Shown in pieces: positions 43,008 through 52,393 of a stretch of DNA of 64,000 nucleotides. The stretch covers positions 310,001-374,000 of the forward strand of contig CAVYVA010000001.1 of NCBI GenBank assembly GCA_963771835.1, written 5' to 3'. The position numbers were made by a program, and so were the translations under genes. The DNA comes from CAVQCJ01 sp963771835 (GTDB lineage: Bacteria > Actinomycetota > Actinomycetes > Prado026). Every line of letters starts with the position of its first letter. Positions within the stretch are counted from its first letter, which is position 1. The notes under the pieces are model-generated. The model saw only the letters and a list, made by a program, of their open reading frames with translations. It did not search any database and was not told the origin of the DNA.

Positions 43008-43514
43008 TCAGGTCCGGCCGTCGTGCTCCTGGGCGTCGAACAGCGTCGGCTGCGGCTCGGCCATCCACTGCGCGTGCAGCACCGTGAACCCGGCGGCGCG
43101 GAGCGTTCGGACGACCAGGTCGTCGTCGTCCACGACCACGGCCACCGTCCGGTGCCGGGCCAGCTCGCGGACCTTCTCGAGCTTGGTCTCGCGGGCCGGC
43201 CTGCGGTCGCGGTCGCCGCGCATGTAGAGGGACGCCTCGGGCAGCCCGTGCCGGGCCAGCCAGGCGACCGTGTCGGCGCGGCAGCGCTCGGGTCGCCCGG
43301 TCAGCCAGACGATCCGGTGCGACCGGGTCAGCAGCTCCTCGACGACGGCCCGTCCCTCCGGCAGCACCGGGTCGTCGACCGCGGCCGCGAAGAAACCGTC
43401 CCAGTCCTTGGGCCGCCGGTCCAGGAACGGCAGGCGGTGCCGGACGTCGGCCACCACCCCGTCCAGGTCGACGACGGCGTACGCCGCCGGCTCGGTGGGG
43501 TCCACGCGGGTCAC
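43008..43514 (-). CDS. HAD-superfamily phosphatase, polynucleotide-kinase 3'-phosphatase type
   Basis: 168 residues from GTG 43514. Motif I YAVVDLDGVVADVRHRL (DxDG), motif II IVWLTGRPERCRADT, motif IV VVVDDDDLVVRTLRAAG. The spacing and KLEKVREL linker match the phosphatase domain of T4-type polynucleotide kinases standing alone. Convergent with the PKS operon, 11 bases apart. Upstream codons to 43568 overlap the next promoter and are excluded. Confidence 0.78.
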   Translation of the reverse strand: MTRVDPTEPAAYAVVDLDGVVADVRHRLPFLDRRPKDWDGFFAAAVDDPVLPEGRAVVEELLTRSHRIVWLTGRPERCRADTVAWLARHGLPEASLYMRGDRDRRPARETKLEKVRELARHRTVAVVVDDDDLVVRTLRAAGFTVLHAQWMAEPQPTLFDAQEHDGRT

Positions 43515-43537
43515 CGTAGCGGCGGTACGGTCGGCCG

Positions 43538-43999
43538 ATGACTGCTGACCCGGCCGCCACCGAGGCACTGCGGGCCTCCACCCCGTTCGCCCGCACCCTC
43601 GGCATCGAGGTGCTGTCCGTGGACGGCGAGCACGCCCTGCTGCGCCTGCCTGCCGCCGAGGGGATCGCCAACCACGTCGGCGGCCCGCACGCCGGGGCCA
43701 TCTTCACCCTGGGGGAGTCCGCGGCAGCCACGTTGATGCTGGAGCGGTTCGGCGCCTGGCTGGACCGCACGGTGCCGCTGGCCGTGGGAGCGCAGATCTC
43801 CTGGTCGAAGCTCGCGCTGTCCGCCGTCACCGCGCACGCGTCCGCGGACGGCGTCGTCGAGCGGGTCGAGGGGGAGCTGGCCGAGGGGCGGCGGCCGGAG
43901 TGGGAGACGACGGTCGTCTTCCGGCGCGAGGAGGACGGCGAGGAGTGCGCCCGGATGTCCGTCGTGCTGACCCTGCGACCGCTTCGGCCGAACCCGTGA
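43538..43999 (+). CDS. Hotdog-fold thioesterase-like protein (DUF4442/YiiD_C type)
   Basis: 153 residues from ATG 43538, six bases after a TACGGT box. Central hotdog helix GGPHAGAIFTLGESAAATLML and strand VGAQISWSKLALSAVTAHAS, as in DUF4442 and YiiD C-terminal thioesterase domains. Substrate unknown; ends EECARMSVVLTLRPL. Confidence 0.8.
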   Translation: MTADPAATEALRASTPFARTLGIEVLSVDGEHALLRLPAAEGIANHVGGPHAGAIFTLGESAAATLMLERFGAWLDRTVPLAVGAQISWSKLALSAVTAHASADGVVERVEGELAEGRRPEWETTVVFRREEDGEECARMSVVLTLRPLRPNP

Positions 44000-44025
44000 C
44001 GCGCGGAGCGGGGCACCCCTAGGGT
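43996..44025 (+). promoter_or_regulatory. Putative promoter for a leaderless GCS2-ligase transcript
   Basis: GTGACG at 43996-44001, 18 bases, TAGGGT at 44020-44025, and ATG 44032 six bases later. Spacing implies transcription from or very near the start codon. Confidence 0.4.
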
Positions 44026-44031
44026 CGTCGC

Positions 44032-45517
44032 ATGGGCGAAGAGGTCCGCGCCACCGTCTTCACCCGCGAGGACCGGCAGCGCTACCGCGAGAAGGTCCAC
44101 CGCTGCCTGGACGTGCTCGAGCGGATGCTGGCCGAGAACCAGTTCGACTTCGACGACCCGCTGACGGGCATGGAGATCGAGCTCAACCTGGTCGACGACC
44201 ACGGCGACCCCGCCATGCGCAACAGCGAGGTGCTCGAGCTGATCGACGACCCCGCGTTCCAGACCGAGCTGGGCCAGTTCAACCTCGAGATCAACATCCC
44301 GCCCAGGTCGCTCGCCGGCGCGGCCATGGTCACCCTCGAGGACGACGTCCGCAGCCAGCTCAACGCAGCCCAGGCGAAGGCCCGCGAGGCCGGCGCCGGC
44401 ATGGTCATGATCGGGATCCTGCCGACCCTGCTGGCCGAGCACGTGACGCACGAAGCGCTGAGCGGCAACCCCCGGTACGCCCTGCTCGACCAGCAGATCC
44501 TCGCGGCCCGCGGCGAGGACCTGCACCTGAGCATCGAGGGCGTCGACGCGGCCGAGGACCTGGACACGTACACCGACACGATCGGTCCCGAGGCGGCGTG
44601 CACGTCGTTGCAGCTGCACGTGCAGGTCAGTCCCGAGGCGTTCGCGGCCAACTGGAACGCCGCGCAGTGCCTGGCCGGCGTCCAGGTCGCGCTCGGCGCG
44701 AACTCGCCGTACTTCCTCGGCAAGGAGCTGTGGCGGGAGAGCCGCATCGCGGTGTTCACCCAGGCGACGGACACGCGGTCGGTCGAGCTGAAGGCGCAGG
44801 GCGTCCGTCCGCGGGTGTGGTTCGGGGAGCGCTACATCACCAGCGTCTTCGACCTGTTCGAGGAGAACCTTCGCTACTTCCCGGCCCTGCTGCCGGTGCT
44901 CGACGACGAGGACCCGGTCGCCGTGCACACGGCCGGCGGTACGCCGTCGCTGGCCGAGCTCCGGCTGCACAACGGGACCGTCTACCGGTGGAACCGCCCG
45001 GTCTACGACGTGGTCGGCGGGCCGCCCGCACCTGCGGGTGGAGAACCGCGTGCTGCCCGCCGGACCGACCGTCGTCGACGTGATGGCCAACGCGGCCTTC
45101 TACTACGGGACGCTACGGATGCTGGCCGAGGGGGACCGCCCGATCTGGAGCCAGATGTCGTTCCAAGCGGCCGCCGACAACTTCACCTCGGGTGCCACCC
45201 GCGGCATCGAGGCCGAGGTGTACTGGCCGGCGTACGGGGAGGTCCCGGTCACCGAGCTGGTCCTGCGCCGCCTGCTCCCGCTCGCGCACGAGGGCCTGGA
45301 GCGGTGGGGCGTGGACCGGGCCGTGCGCGACCGGCTGCTCGGCATCGTCGAGCGGCGTTGCACGTCCGGCCGCAACGGCGCGTCCTGGCAGGTCGAGCGC
45401 GTGCACGAGCTGGAGGCGGCCGGCAGCGACCGACTCACCGCCCTGCGCGCGATGACACACGAGTACGCCGAGCTCATGCACGAGAACGTCCCGGTGCACT
45501 CCTGGCCCAACGGCTGA
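44032..45517 (+). CDS. GCS2-family carboxylate-amine ligase / glutamate-cysteine ligase (frameshifted)
   Basis: About 494 residues after removing one extra C near 45022, at VVGG-RPHLRVENRVLPAGPT. GCS2 features: GMEIELNLVDD (metal and substrate Glu residues), ELGQFNLEINIPP, TSLQLHVQVSPEAFAANWNA, RVWFGERYITS and DVMANAAFYYGTLR. Members ligate glutamate to cysteine or other amines; actinobacteria use mycothiol, so gamma-glutamylcysteine might instead feed another pathway. Exact substrate is not clear. Confidence 0.82.
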
Positions 45518-45694
45518 CGCGCGGTAGGCGGGCGCGTACCCGTCGCACCCGTCGCGACGCCACCGCTCAACCGTAAGTACAGATCTTGGGCCAACACCCT
45601 CGGGACCGCGGTCCGTTGCGTAAGGTCCGCGTCGACGAGTGAGCGGCCGGGGTGCGTGGCAGTCGGCGCACGGGGTTTCGGGCGGGACGTGGTG

Positions 45695-48478
45695 ATGGCG
45701 CGGCGCAAGGGCATGGCGCGGGGCGGTGCGGTCGCGGTGGCGGTGCTGGGCGTCGTCGCGGCGCTGCTGGTCGGGCCGGCGGCCGACGCCGCCTCGGTGT
45801 CGGTGGACGCCGACACGAACCTGTGGCAGACCGACGGGCGGGTCGACTCGCTGGCGTACTCCGCCGACGGGACGCTGCTGTACCTGGGCGGGATCTTCCA
45901 CCACCTGTGCCCGGCCAAGGCCCCCACCTGCTCCTCGACCACCACGGGCAACGTCGCGGTCGACTACCTGGCCGCGATCAACGTCGCCACGGGGGCTCCG
46001 GTGACCTCCTGGCGGCCGCAACCCGACGGCGACGTCGAGGCCCTCGAGCTGAGCAACGACGGCACGACGCTGTTCGCCGGCGGTCTGTTCAACAAGCTGG
46101 GCACGCAGACCCACCACAAGCTGGGCGCCGTCAACGCGGCCACCGGGAGCCCGGTGGCGAGCTGGGTCCCCAACGTCGCCGCCGAGGTCAAGACGCTCGC
46201 GCTGTCGCCGGACGGCACCGTGCTGTACCTGGGCGGGGTGTTCAAGAAGGTCAACACGCTCACCAGGAACCTGGCTGCCGCGGTCACGGCGTACAGCTCG
46301 ACCGCGACCACCGCTGCGTTGCTGCCGTGGGACCCGGAGCCGAGCGGCTCGGACACCATGGACAAGGGATCGGCGATCCCCGCGATCATCAACAGCCTGG
46401 TCGTCCGCCCGGACGGTCAGGTGTACATCGGCGGCGTGTTCACGACCATCGGCGGCCTGCCGCGGTTCAACGTCGCGGCACTGTCACCGGGGACCGGTGG
46501 CGGCACCGGGGCGGCAGTCGCCGCGTTCTCGATGAACCCCTCCCTGCACTTCATCACGCTGAACGTGCAGCTCACCCGGGACGGCTCCACCCTGTTCGCG
46601 AGCGGGCGCGGTCCCGGCGGGTTCCTGCGGGCGTACGACAGCTCGACCGGCAGCCAGCTGTGGGCCCGACGGTTCGACGGTGACGTCCAGGCGTCGGTCG
46701 CCACCGACACGGTCGTCTTCGTCGGTGGGCACTTCGACAACATCGCGCGCACCGGCACGACCCTGCTGGACGTCCGGCACCACCTGGGAGCCGTCGACGC
46801 GGCAACCGGCGTCACCGACCCGTGGTCCCCGGCTGCCAACAGCGCCTTCGGCGTGTACGCGATGGCCTGGTCGCCGGGGCACATCGTGGCCGGCGGAGAC
46901 TTCACCAAGATCAACTTCCTGGCGCACGAGGGCGTGGCCCAGTTCTCCGGCGGCGACACGGTCGCTCCGACGGCGCCCTCCGACCTGACCGCGACCAGCA
47001 CGACGAAGGGCCGCGTCGACCTCAGCTGGTCGCAGTCGAGCGACGCCGACTCGCCGACCGTCAGCTACCGCGTGTACCGCCGGACCGTGGGCGGACAGTT
47101 CGCCCTGCTCGGTGAGCTCGACGGGTCGACGGGCGGCAGCGACCCGGTCACCTACTCGGACACGACCGGCACGATCGGGACCGCGTACGAGTACGCCGTG
47201 CGGGTGGGAGACCCGGTCTTCCTGAGCCCGTTCAGCAACGTGGCGGGTCCGCTCAGCGTGGCCGGCGACCAGTTCGCCCCGGGCCAGCCGACCGCGGTCA
47301 CCGCGGTCTCGCCGAGCGACGGGAACGTCACCGTCGGCTGGCAGGGCGCCGGCGACAGCGACGACTCGACCGTGTCGTACACCGTGACCCGCACCGCGGG
47401 GACGACCAGCACCGTGGCCGGCACGATCACCGGTCCGGCCACCGGGCCGGTCAGCTTCGCCGACGCGATCGTCGGCGGCGGCACGTTCACGTACACCGTC
47501 CGGGCGGCGGACGGGACGTTCGCGTCGCCGCCGAGCGACCCGTCCGCCGCTGTCGTCGTCGCAGCCGACACCGGGACCCCGAGCAAGCCGGCCGGGCTCA
47601 CCGTCACCAGCTCCGCGCCGAACACCGTCCAGGTCAGCTGGAACCCCAGCACAGACCCGGACCAGACCTCCGACCAGCTGTCGTACCAGGTCTCGCGCAA
47701 GGTGGGTTCGGCCACCGGCAACGGCACCCTGGTCTTCACGACCGCACCCGGCGTCACCTCCTTCACCGACGCAGCGGCCGCCGGCGGCATCCAGCCGGAC
47801 AAGCGGTACACGTACTACGTGGCGGCCACCGACGGTCCGCGGACCAGCGCCAAGACCGCCGGTGTCAGCGTCACCGTCCGCAGCTCCGTGCTGACCGACT
47901 CGTTCACGAGCCTCGACGCATGGACGCTGCCGCCGACGGCGTCAGGGGTCACCCTGGACAGCACGCGTGGGCATGCGTCGGCCCCCTCGGCGGCGCTGGT
48001 GTCGCTCAGCGCGCCGCTGACCAGCGGCTATGCCCATCGGGACGTCGGCGGGGCCTACCCGACGCTGTGCATGCTCGAGTGGGTCTCGGTCACGGCGTAC
48101 GACACCCGGCCCAACGGGCAGTCCACGCTGCTGCGCCTCTACAGCACGGCCGGCAACGACATCGCCCGGCTGTACGTCGACAACAAGGGTGCGCTCTGGA
48201 TCCGCAGCGACTGGGGGAGCAACCCCACGATCACCCACATCACCGTGCCCGCGGACGGCAGCTGGCACTCCGCACAGCTGTGCGTCACCACGACCCCCGA
48301 CGCAGTGAGCGGGTCCCTCAGCGCCTGGTGGGACAACGCCGCGCTCGGCACGCTGACCGGCGTCGACAACTCGCCGGACCTCCTGTCGTCGGTGGACATC
48401 GGCGACACCGGGCTGGACAACTTCACCGTCAACGTCGACGACGTCAGCATCGGCACCACGAAGCGCTCCGGCGGCTGA
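45695..48478 (+). CDS. Large secreted protein: beta-propeller plus fibronectin type III domains
   Basis: 927 residues from ATG 45695 (GTG 45692 and 45656 also in frame). Signal peptide GAVAVAVLGVVAALLVGPAADA. Residues about 40-425: propeller-like repeats of the form GTLLYLGGIFH, GTTLFAGGLFNKLG, GTVLYLGGVFKKVN, GQVYIGGVFTTIG, the delta-60/YVTN-like pattern. About 430-740: three FN3 repeats (APTAPSDLTATSTTKGRVDL, APGQPTAVTAVSPSDGNVTV, TPSKPAGLTVTSSAPNTVQV). 745-927: a jelly-roll/LamG-like domain. No sortase motif or anchor. Probably an extracellular adhesin or polymer-binding protein; no enzymatic motif found. Confidence 0.85.
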   Translation: MARRKGMARGGAVAVAVLGVVAALLVGPAADAASVSVDADTNLWQTDGRVDSLAYSADGTLLYLGGIFHHLCPAKAPTCSSTTTGNVAVDYLAAINVATGAPVTSWRPQPDGDVEALELSNDGTTLFAGGLFNKLGTQTHHKLGAVNAATGSPVASWVPNVAAEVKTLALSPDGTVLYLGGVFKKVNTLTRNLAAAVTAYSSTATTAALLPWDPEPSGSDTMDKGSAIPAIINSLVVRPDGQVYIGGVFTTIGGLPRFNVAALSPGTGGGTGAAVAAFSMNPSLHFITLNVQLTRDGSTLFASGRGPGGFLRAYDSSTGSQLWARRFDGDVQASVATDTVVFVGGHFDNIARTGTTLLDVRHHLGAVDAATGVTDPWSPAANSAFGVYAMAWSPGHIVAGGDFTKINFLAHEGVAQFSGGDTVAPTAPSDLTATSTTKGRVDLSWSQSSDADSPTVSYRVYRRTVGGQFALLGELDGSTGGSDPVTYSDTTGTIGTAYEYAVRVGDPVFLSPFSNVAGPLSVAGDQFAPGQPTAVTAVSPSDGNVTVGWQGAGDSDDSTVSYTVTRTAGTTSTVAGTITGPATGPVSFADAIVGGGTFTYTVRAADGTFASPPSDPSAAVVVAADTGTPSKPAGLTVTSSAPNTVQVSWNPSTDPDQTSDQLSYQVSRKVGSATGNGTLVFTTAPGVTSFTDAAAAGGIQPDKRYTYYVAATDGPRTSAKTAGVSVTVRSSVLTDSFTSLDAWTLPPTASGVTLDSTRGHASAPSAALVSLSAPLTSGYAHRDVGGAYPTLCMLEWVSVTAYDTRPNGQSTLLRLYSTAGNDIARLYVDNKGALWIRSDWGSNPTITHITVPADGSWHSAQLCVTTTPDAVSGSLSAWWDNAALGTLTGVDNSPDLLSSVDIGDTGLDNFTVNVDDVSIGTTKRSGG

Positions 48479-48509
48479 CGACGGCAGTTCCGGGGGATGG
48501 CCGGGACGG

Positions 48510-49130
48510 TCAGGGCGCTCGGACACGGCGGGTGGCCCGCACGACCACGTCGTGGAGGGTGTGGTTGCCGACCGGTCGGACGTGCTCATCAGCGGTGACG
48601 ACGTCCCACTCGGCGGTGTCCAGTCGCGCGGTGATGCTCGCGACGGTGACCGACGCCTCCTCGGGAGGATGCCCGTGGCCGTGGGTCGCGCCGTCCGGAG
48701 TGGGGAGGTGGCCGACGACCAGCAAGGTGCCGCCCGGAGCCACCCAGTCGGCGAGCCGCTCGTAGAAGTCCAGCTGCGGCATCGCCGGATGCGCGTAGTG
48801 CGTCGTGACCAGATCGAACCGCAGGTCCGGCTCCCACACCCTCAAGTCGGCCTCGACCCACTCGACCCGCTCGAAACCGGCACTGTCCGTCGCATGCTCG
48901 CGGGCGCGGGCGAGGGCCTCGGACGAGAGGTCGACGGCGGTGACGTGCCAGCCTCGTTCGGCGAGCCAGACCGCCTCCGCGCCCTCGCCGCATCCTGCGT
49001 CCAGCGCCGAGCCCGGCACGAGCCCGACGGTCTCGGCGGCGAGGTACGGGTGCGGAGCGCCGTCGTGCGCGGCCCGGCGCGCCTGCTGCCAGTGGGACTC
49101 CCAGTAGTCCTTGTCGAACCCGTTCGTCAC
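48510..49130 (-). CDS. SAM-dependent class I methyltransferase
   Basis: 206 residues from GTG 49130 (VTNGFDKDYWESHWQQA). SAM motif I ALDAGCGEGAEAVWLAERGW, motif II VTAVDLSSEAL, acidic VEADLRVWEP, post motif LADWVAPGGTLLVVGHL. TehB/UbiE-like small-molecule methyltransferase with unknown substrate. Monocistronic, convergent with the FN3 gene. Confidence 0.87.
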   Translation of the reverse strand: MTNGFDKDYWESHWQQARRAAHDGAPHPYLAAETVGLVPGSALDAGCGEGAEAVWLAERGWHVTAVDLSSEALARAREHATDSAGFERVEWVEADLRVWEPDLRFDLVTTHYAHPAMPQLDFYERLADWVAPGGTLLVVGHLPTPDGATHGHGHPPEEASVTVASITARLDTAEWDVVTADEHVRPVGNHTLHDVVVRATRRVRAP

Positions 49131-49250
49131 CTCGGCGCCCCTCCAGGCCCTGTCAGCCCGCCACACTGAACCACATGTGACCTTCGGCCCTACTCACCAT
49201 CGCCCGTCGGGCCAGTGTTGTGGGTAACCGTTCAGGACGGAGTGACTTCG

Positions 49251-49727
49251 ATGCCTGTTCCTGGTGCTCCCGGCGCGGGCACCCCGCACGCGCCGGCGGC
49301 GGTCGGCACGTTGTCCGGCCTCCGACCGGTCGACGCCGTCATGTTCGTGTTCTACCTGGTGCTCCTGGCATTGGCCGTCGTGGCAGACGCGCGCAACGCG
49401 GTCTGGTTCGTCGCGCTCGGTCTCTCGGTCGTCTGCGCGATTGTCTGGTTCGTCGCGCGCCGGCAGCTGGGGGTGGCGTTCTCGGTCACGCCGCAGGCAC
49501 GTCAGCTCGTGACGACAGGGTTGTACGCAAAGCTCCGCCACCCCATCTATGTCTTCGGCACCCTGGCCTTCCTGCTCGTCCTGCTGGCGCTGCAGGGCTG
49601 GGCCGCGCTGGCCGTGTGGGCGATCCTGATCCCGGTCCAGGTCCTCCGTGCCCGGCGCGAGGAGGGGGTGCTCGCGGAGGCGTTCGGCGCCGAGTACGCG
49701 GCGTACCGCGGCTCCACCTGGTTCTGA
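49251..49727 (+). CDS. Isoprenylcysteine methyltransferase-like membrane protein
   Basis: 158 residues from ATG 49251 (GGACGGAG upstream). Four helices and the PEMT/ICMT motif LVTTGLYAKLRHPIYVFG with EGVLAEAFGAEYAAYRGSTWF at the end, placing the SAM-binding HP and E-E residues. A second ICMT-family member besides the SrsB-like one; substrate unknown. Confidence 0.82.
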   Translation: MPVPGAPGAGTPHAPAAVGTLSGLRPVDAVMFVFYLVLLALAVVADARNAVWFVALGLSVVCAIVWFVARRQLGVAFSVTPQARQLVTTGLYAKLRHPIYVFGTLAFLLVLLALQGWAALAVWAILIPVQVLRARREEGVLAEAFGAEYAAYRGSTWF

Positions 49728-49857
49728 GCACCTCTGACCGGCATCGCCGCAGGGTCACGTGCGTGTCACGGCTCCGCGGCCGTGGACGTGGGCACGCGGT
49801 TCCCTGGCAGAATGGCGGCCGGCGCGGGGACGTCCCGCTCCGTCCCGGAGGTTCATC

Positions 49858-50727
49858 GTGCGTCGGTCCCTGATCGCGGTCGTCCCGGCGGCCGCCCTGC
49901 TCCTGGCAGCGTGCGGCTCGTCCACGAGCGGCTCGTCCTCATCCTCTCCCGCGGCGTCGGGCTCGTCGGCCGCGTCGGCGTGCTCCCCGTCGTCGCTGCA
50001 GACCATCGTGCCCGGCAAGTTCACGGCTGCGACCGGCTCTCCGGCGTTCCCGCCGTGGGTCGTCGACGACAAGCCGGAGAACGGCCAGGGCTACGAGTCC
50101 GCCGTGACCTACGCCGTCGCCAAGAAGCTCGGCTACGCCGACGCCGACGTCGTGTGGATCCGCACGACGTTCGACAGCGCGATCGCGCCCGGCCCGAAGA
50201 AGTTCGACGTCAACATCCAGCAGTTCTCGATCACCGAGGACCGCAAGAAGGCCGTCGACTTCTCCTCCGGCTACTACGACCTCACCCAGGCTGTGGTCAC
50301 CTACGCCGGCAGCCCGATCGCCAAGGCCACCACGGTGGCGGAGCTCAAGGACGCCAAGCTCGGTGCGGCCGTCGCCACGACCTCGCTCGACGCCATCGAC
50401 TCGGTCATCGCGCCGACCGTCAAGGCGAAGATCTACAACAACAACGACGACGCCGTCGCCGCGCTCAAGACCAAGCAGATCGACGGCCTCGTCGTCGACC
50501 TCCCGACCGCGTTCTACATCGCGGGCGCCGAGCTCGACAACGGCGTCATCGTCGGCCAGCTGCCGAACACCGCCGACTCCAAGGAGCAGCTCGGCTTCCT
50601 GCTCGCCAAGGGCAGCCCGCTGACCACCTGCGTGACGCAGGCCGTTGACGCGCTGCGGGCTGACGGCACCCTGGCCAAGCTGCAGGACCAGTGGCTGGCC
50701 CAGGCGGGCGCTCCCGTCCTGTCGTGA
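49858..50727 (+). CDS. Amino-acid ABC transporter substrate-binding lipoprotein
   Basis: 289 residues from GTG 49858 with CCGGAGG at 49845-49851. Lipobox LLAAC near residue 17, a Ser-rich linker, then SBP family 3: GQGYESAVTYAVAKKLGY, NIQQFSITEDRKKAVDFSSGYYD. First gene of a binding protein-permease-ATPase operon with 4-base overlaps. Likely polar amino acids; specificity unknown. Confidence 0.92.
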   Translation: MRRSLIAVVPAAALLLAACGSSTSGSSSSSPAASGSSAASACSPSSLQTIVPGKFTAATGSPAFPPWVVDDKPENGQGYESAVTYAVAKKLGYADADVVWIRTTFDSAIAPGPKKFDVNIQQFSITEDRKKAVDFSSGYYDLTQAVVTYAGSPIAKATTVAELKDAKLGAAVATTSLDAIDSVIAPTVKAKIYNNNDDAVAALKTKQIDGLVVDLPTAFYIAGAELDNGVIVGQLPNTADSKEQLGFLLAKGSPLTTCVTQAVDALRADGTLAKLQDQWLAQAGAPVLS

Positions 50728-51620
50728 GTCCTGAACCGGTCTCCGGGGCGGGCGTGACGCCGACCCCGCAGACCTGGACCCCGAGCGAGCACGAGCTCCG
50801 GCGGCGCGCGGCCCGTCGCCAGCAGAACCGTCGCAGCATCGCGGTCGCGGCGGTCTCGTCGGTCGTGGTCATCGGCGGGCTCGCTGCGCTCGTGCTGCGC
50901 TCGTCCGGCTGGCCGGTCGTCCAGCAGACCTTCTTCGACGTCCCCTTCGGGCGGCAGGTCCTGCCGCTCATCTGGGAGGGCTTCAAGGTCGACCTGCTGA
51001 TCGTGGTCATCGCGACGTTCTTCATCGCGATCCTGTCCCTGACCCTGGCGATCGTCCGGACGTCGACGGCACCGGCCCTCGCGCCGTTCCGTATCCTGGC
51101 GACGGTCTACGTCGACGTCTTCCGCGGCACACCCCTCATCCTCGTGATCTACCTCATCGGGTTCGGCGTCCCGGCGCTCAACCTCGCGGTGCTCTCGAGC
51201 GCCGACGTCGCGGTCTACGGCACCGCGGCGATCGTCGTGACGTACTCGGCCTATGTCGCGGAGGTGATCCGCTCGGGCATCCTGTCCGTGCACCCGAGCC
51301 AGCGCGCCGCCGCCCGGTCCCTGGGTCTGTCGCCGGCCAAGACGATGCGCCACGTCGTGCTGCCGCAGGGGCTGCGCCGGGTCGTCCCGCCGCTGCTCAA
51401 CGACTTCGTCTCCCTGCTCAAGGACGTCGCCCTCGTGTCCATCGTGGGTGTGGTGGAGGGCGTGCGCGTCGCCCAGGTCCAGGCCGACAAGGCCTTCAAC
51501 TACACGCCCTACGTCGTCGTCTCGATCCTCTTCCTTATCGTGACGATCCCGCTGACCCGCTTCACCGACCGGGTCCTGCTGCGGTCGATCGCACGCCAGA
51601 ACGCCGGCGGCACCGCGTGA
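50724..51620 (+). CDS. Amino-acid ABC transporter permease
   Basis: 298 residues, GTG 50724 in a GTGA overlap. HisM/ArtQ-type membrane domain; EAA loop YVAEVIRSGILSVHPSQRAAARSLGLSP matches the polar-amino-acid permease pattern, and VDVFRGTPLILVIYLIGFGVP the first helix. A 60-residue basic N-terminus precedes the first helix. Confidence 0.93.
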   Translation: MSPEPVSGAGVTPTPQTWTPSEHELRRRAARRQQNRRSIAVAAVSSVVVIGGLAALVLRSSGWPVVQQTFFDVPFGRQVLPLIWEGFKVDLLIVVIATFFIAILSLTLAIVRTSTAPALAPFRILATVYVDVFRGTPLILVIYLIGFGVPALNLAVLSSADVAVYGTAAIVVTYSAYVAEVIRSGILSVHPSQRAAARSLGLSPAKTMRHVVLPQGLRRVVPPLLNDFVSLLKDVALVSIVGVVEGVRVAQVQADKAFNYTPYVVVSILFLIVTIPLTRFTDRVLLRSIARQNAGGTA

Positions 51621-52372
51621 CCTCCGCGTCGCCCCTGCTCGAGCTGCGCGGAGTGCGCAAGAGCTTCGGCTCCGAGCTCGTGCTGCGCGACGTCGACCTC
51701 GTCGTGCCCGAGCACACAGTCACCGTCCTCATCGGGGCGTCCGGCTCGGGCAAGTCGACTCTGCTGCGCTGCATCAACCAGCTCGATCTCATCGACGACG
51801 GCCTTGTGCTGTTCGACGGCGTCGACCTCGCCGACCCGCGCCACGACCGCGACGAGATACGCCAGCGGATCGGCATCGTGTTCCAGGCGTTCAACCTCTT
51901 CCCGCACATGTCGGTGCTCGACAACGTCACCCTCGCGATGCGCCGCGTGCACAAGGTGCCACGCGCGCAGGCCGAGGCGAGGGCGATCGAGCTCCTCGAG
52001 CGGTTCTCGCTCGCCGACAAGGCCTCGCAGTACCCCGACCGTATCTCCGGCGGGCAGCAGCAGCGAGTGGCGATCGTGCGCGCCCTCGCGGTCGCGCCGA
52101 AGCTCATGCTGTTCGACGAGGTGACGTCCGCGCTCGACCCGGTGCTGGTCAACGAGGTGCTCGCAGCGGTCCGCGACTTGCGGGAGGACGGCATGACGAT
52201 GGTGATCGCCACGCACGAGATGGGCTTCGCCACCCAGGTCGCCGACGAGCTCTGCTTCCTGTCCGACGGCGTGATCGTCGAGCGCGGTGCGCCGGGGCAC
52301 GTGATCCAGGCGCCGGAGGACCCGCGAACCCAGGAGTTCCTGCGGCGCGTGCACGAGGCCGGCCGGCTCTGA
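51617..52372 (+). CDS. Amino-acid ABC transporter ATP-binding protein
   Basis: 251 residues, GTG 51617 in a GTGA overlap. Walker A GASGSGKST, Q-loop IVFQAFNLFPHMSV, signature ISGGQQQRVAI, Walker B LMLFDEVTSALDP, H-loop THEMGF. GlnQ/HisP class. Ends the transporter operon; a short GC hairpin around 52378-52403 follows before the convergent MFS gene. Confidence 0.95.
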   Translation: MTSASPLLELRGVRKSFGSELVLRDVDLVVPEHTVTVLIGASGSGKSTLLRCINQLDLIDDGLVLFDGVDLADPRHDRDEIRQRIGIVFQAFNLFPHMSVLDNVTLAMRRVHKVPRAQAEARAIELLERFSLADKASQYPDRISGGQQQRVAIVRALAVAPKLMLFDEVTSALDPVLVNEVLAAVRDLREDGMTMVIATHEMGFATQVADELCFLSDGVIVERGAPGHVIQAPEDPRTQEFLRRVHEAGRL

Positions 52373-52393
52373 CCGCTGCCCCCGGAGAGCTCG

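Noticed and set aside
41815..45090. A 1091-codon open frame on the minus strand across the PKS operon and GCS2 gene
   Set aside because: Shadow of well-supported plus-strand genes; Arg/Asp/His/Val-rich composition without domains, typical of GC-rich antisense frames.
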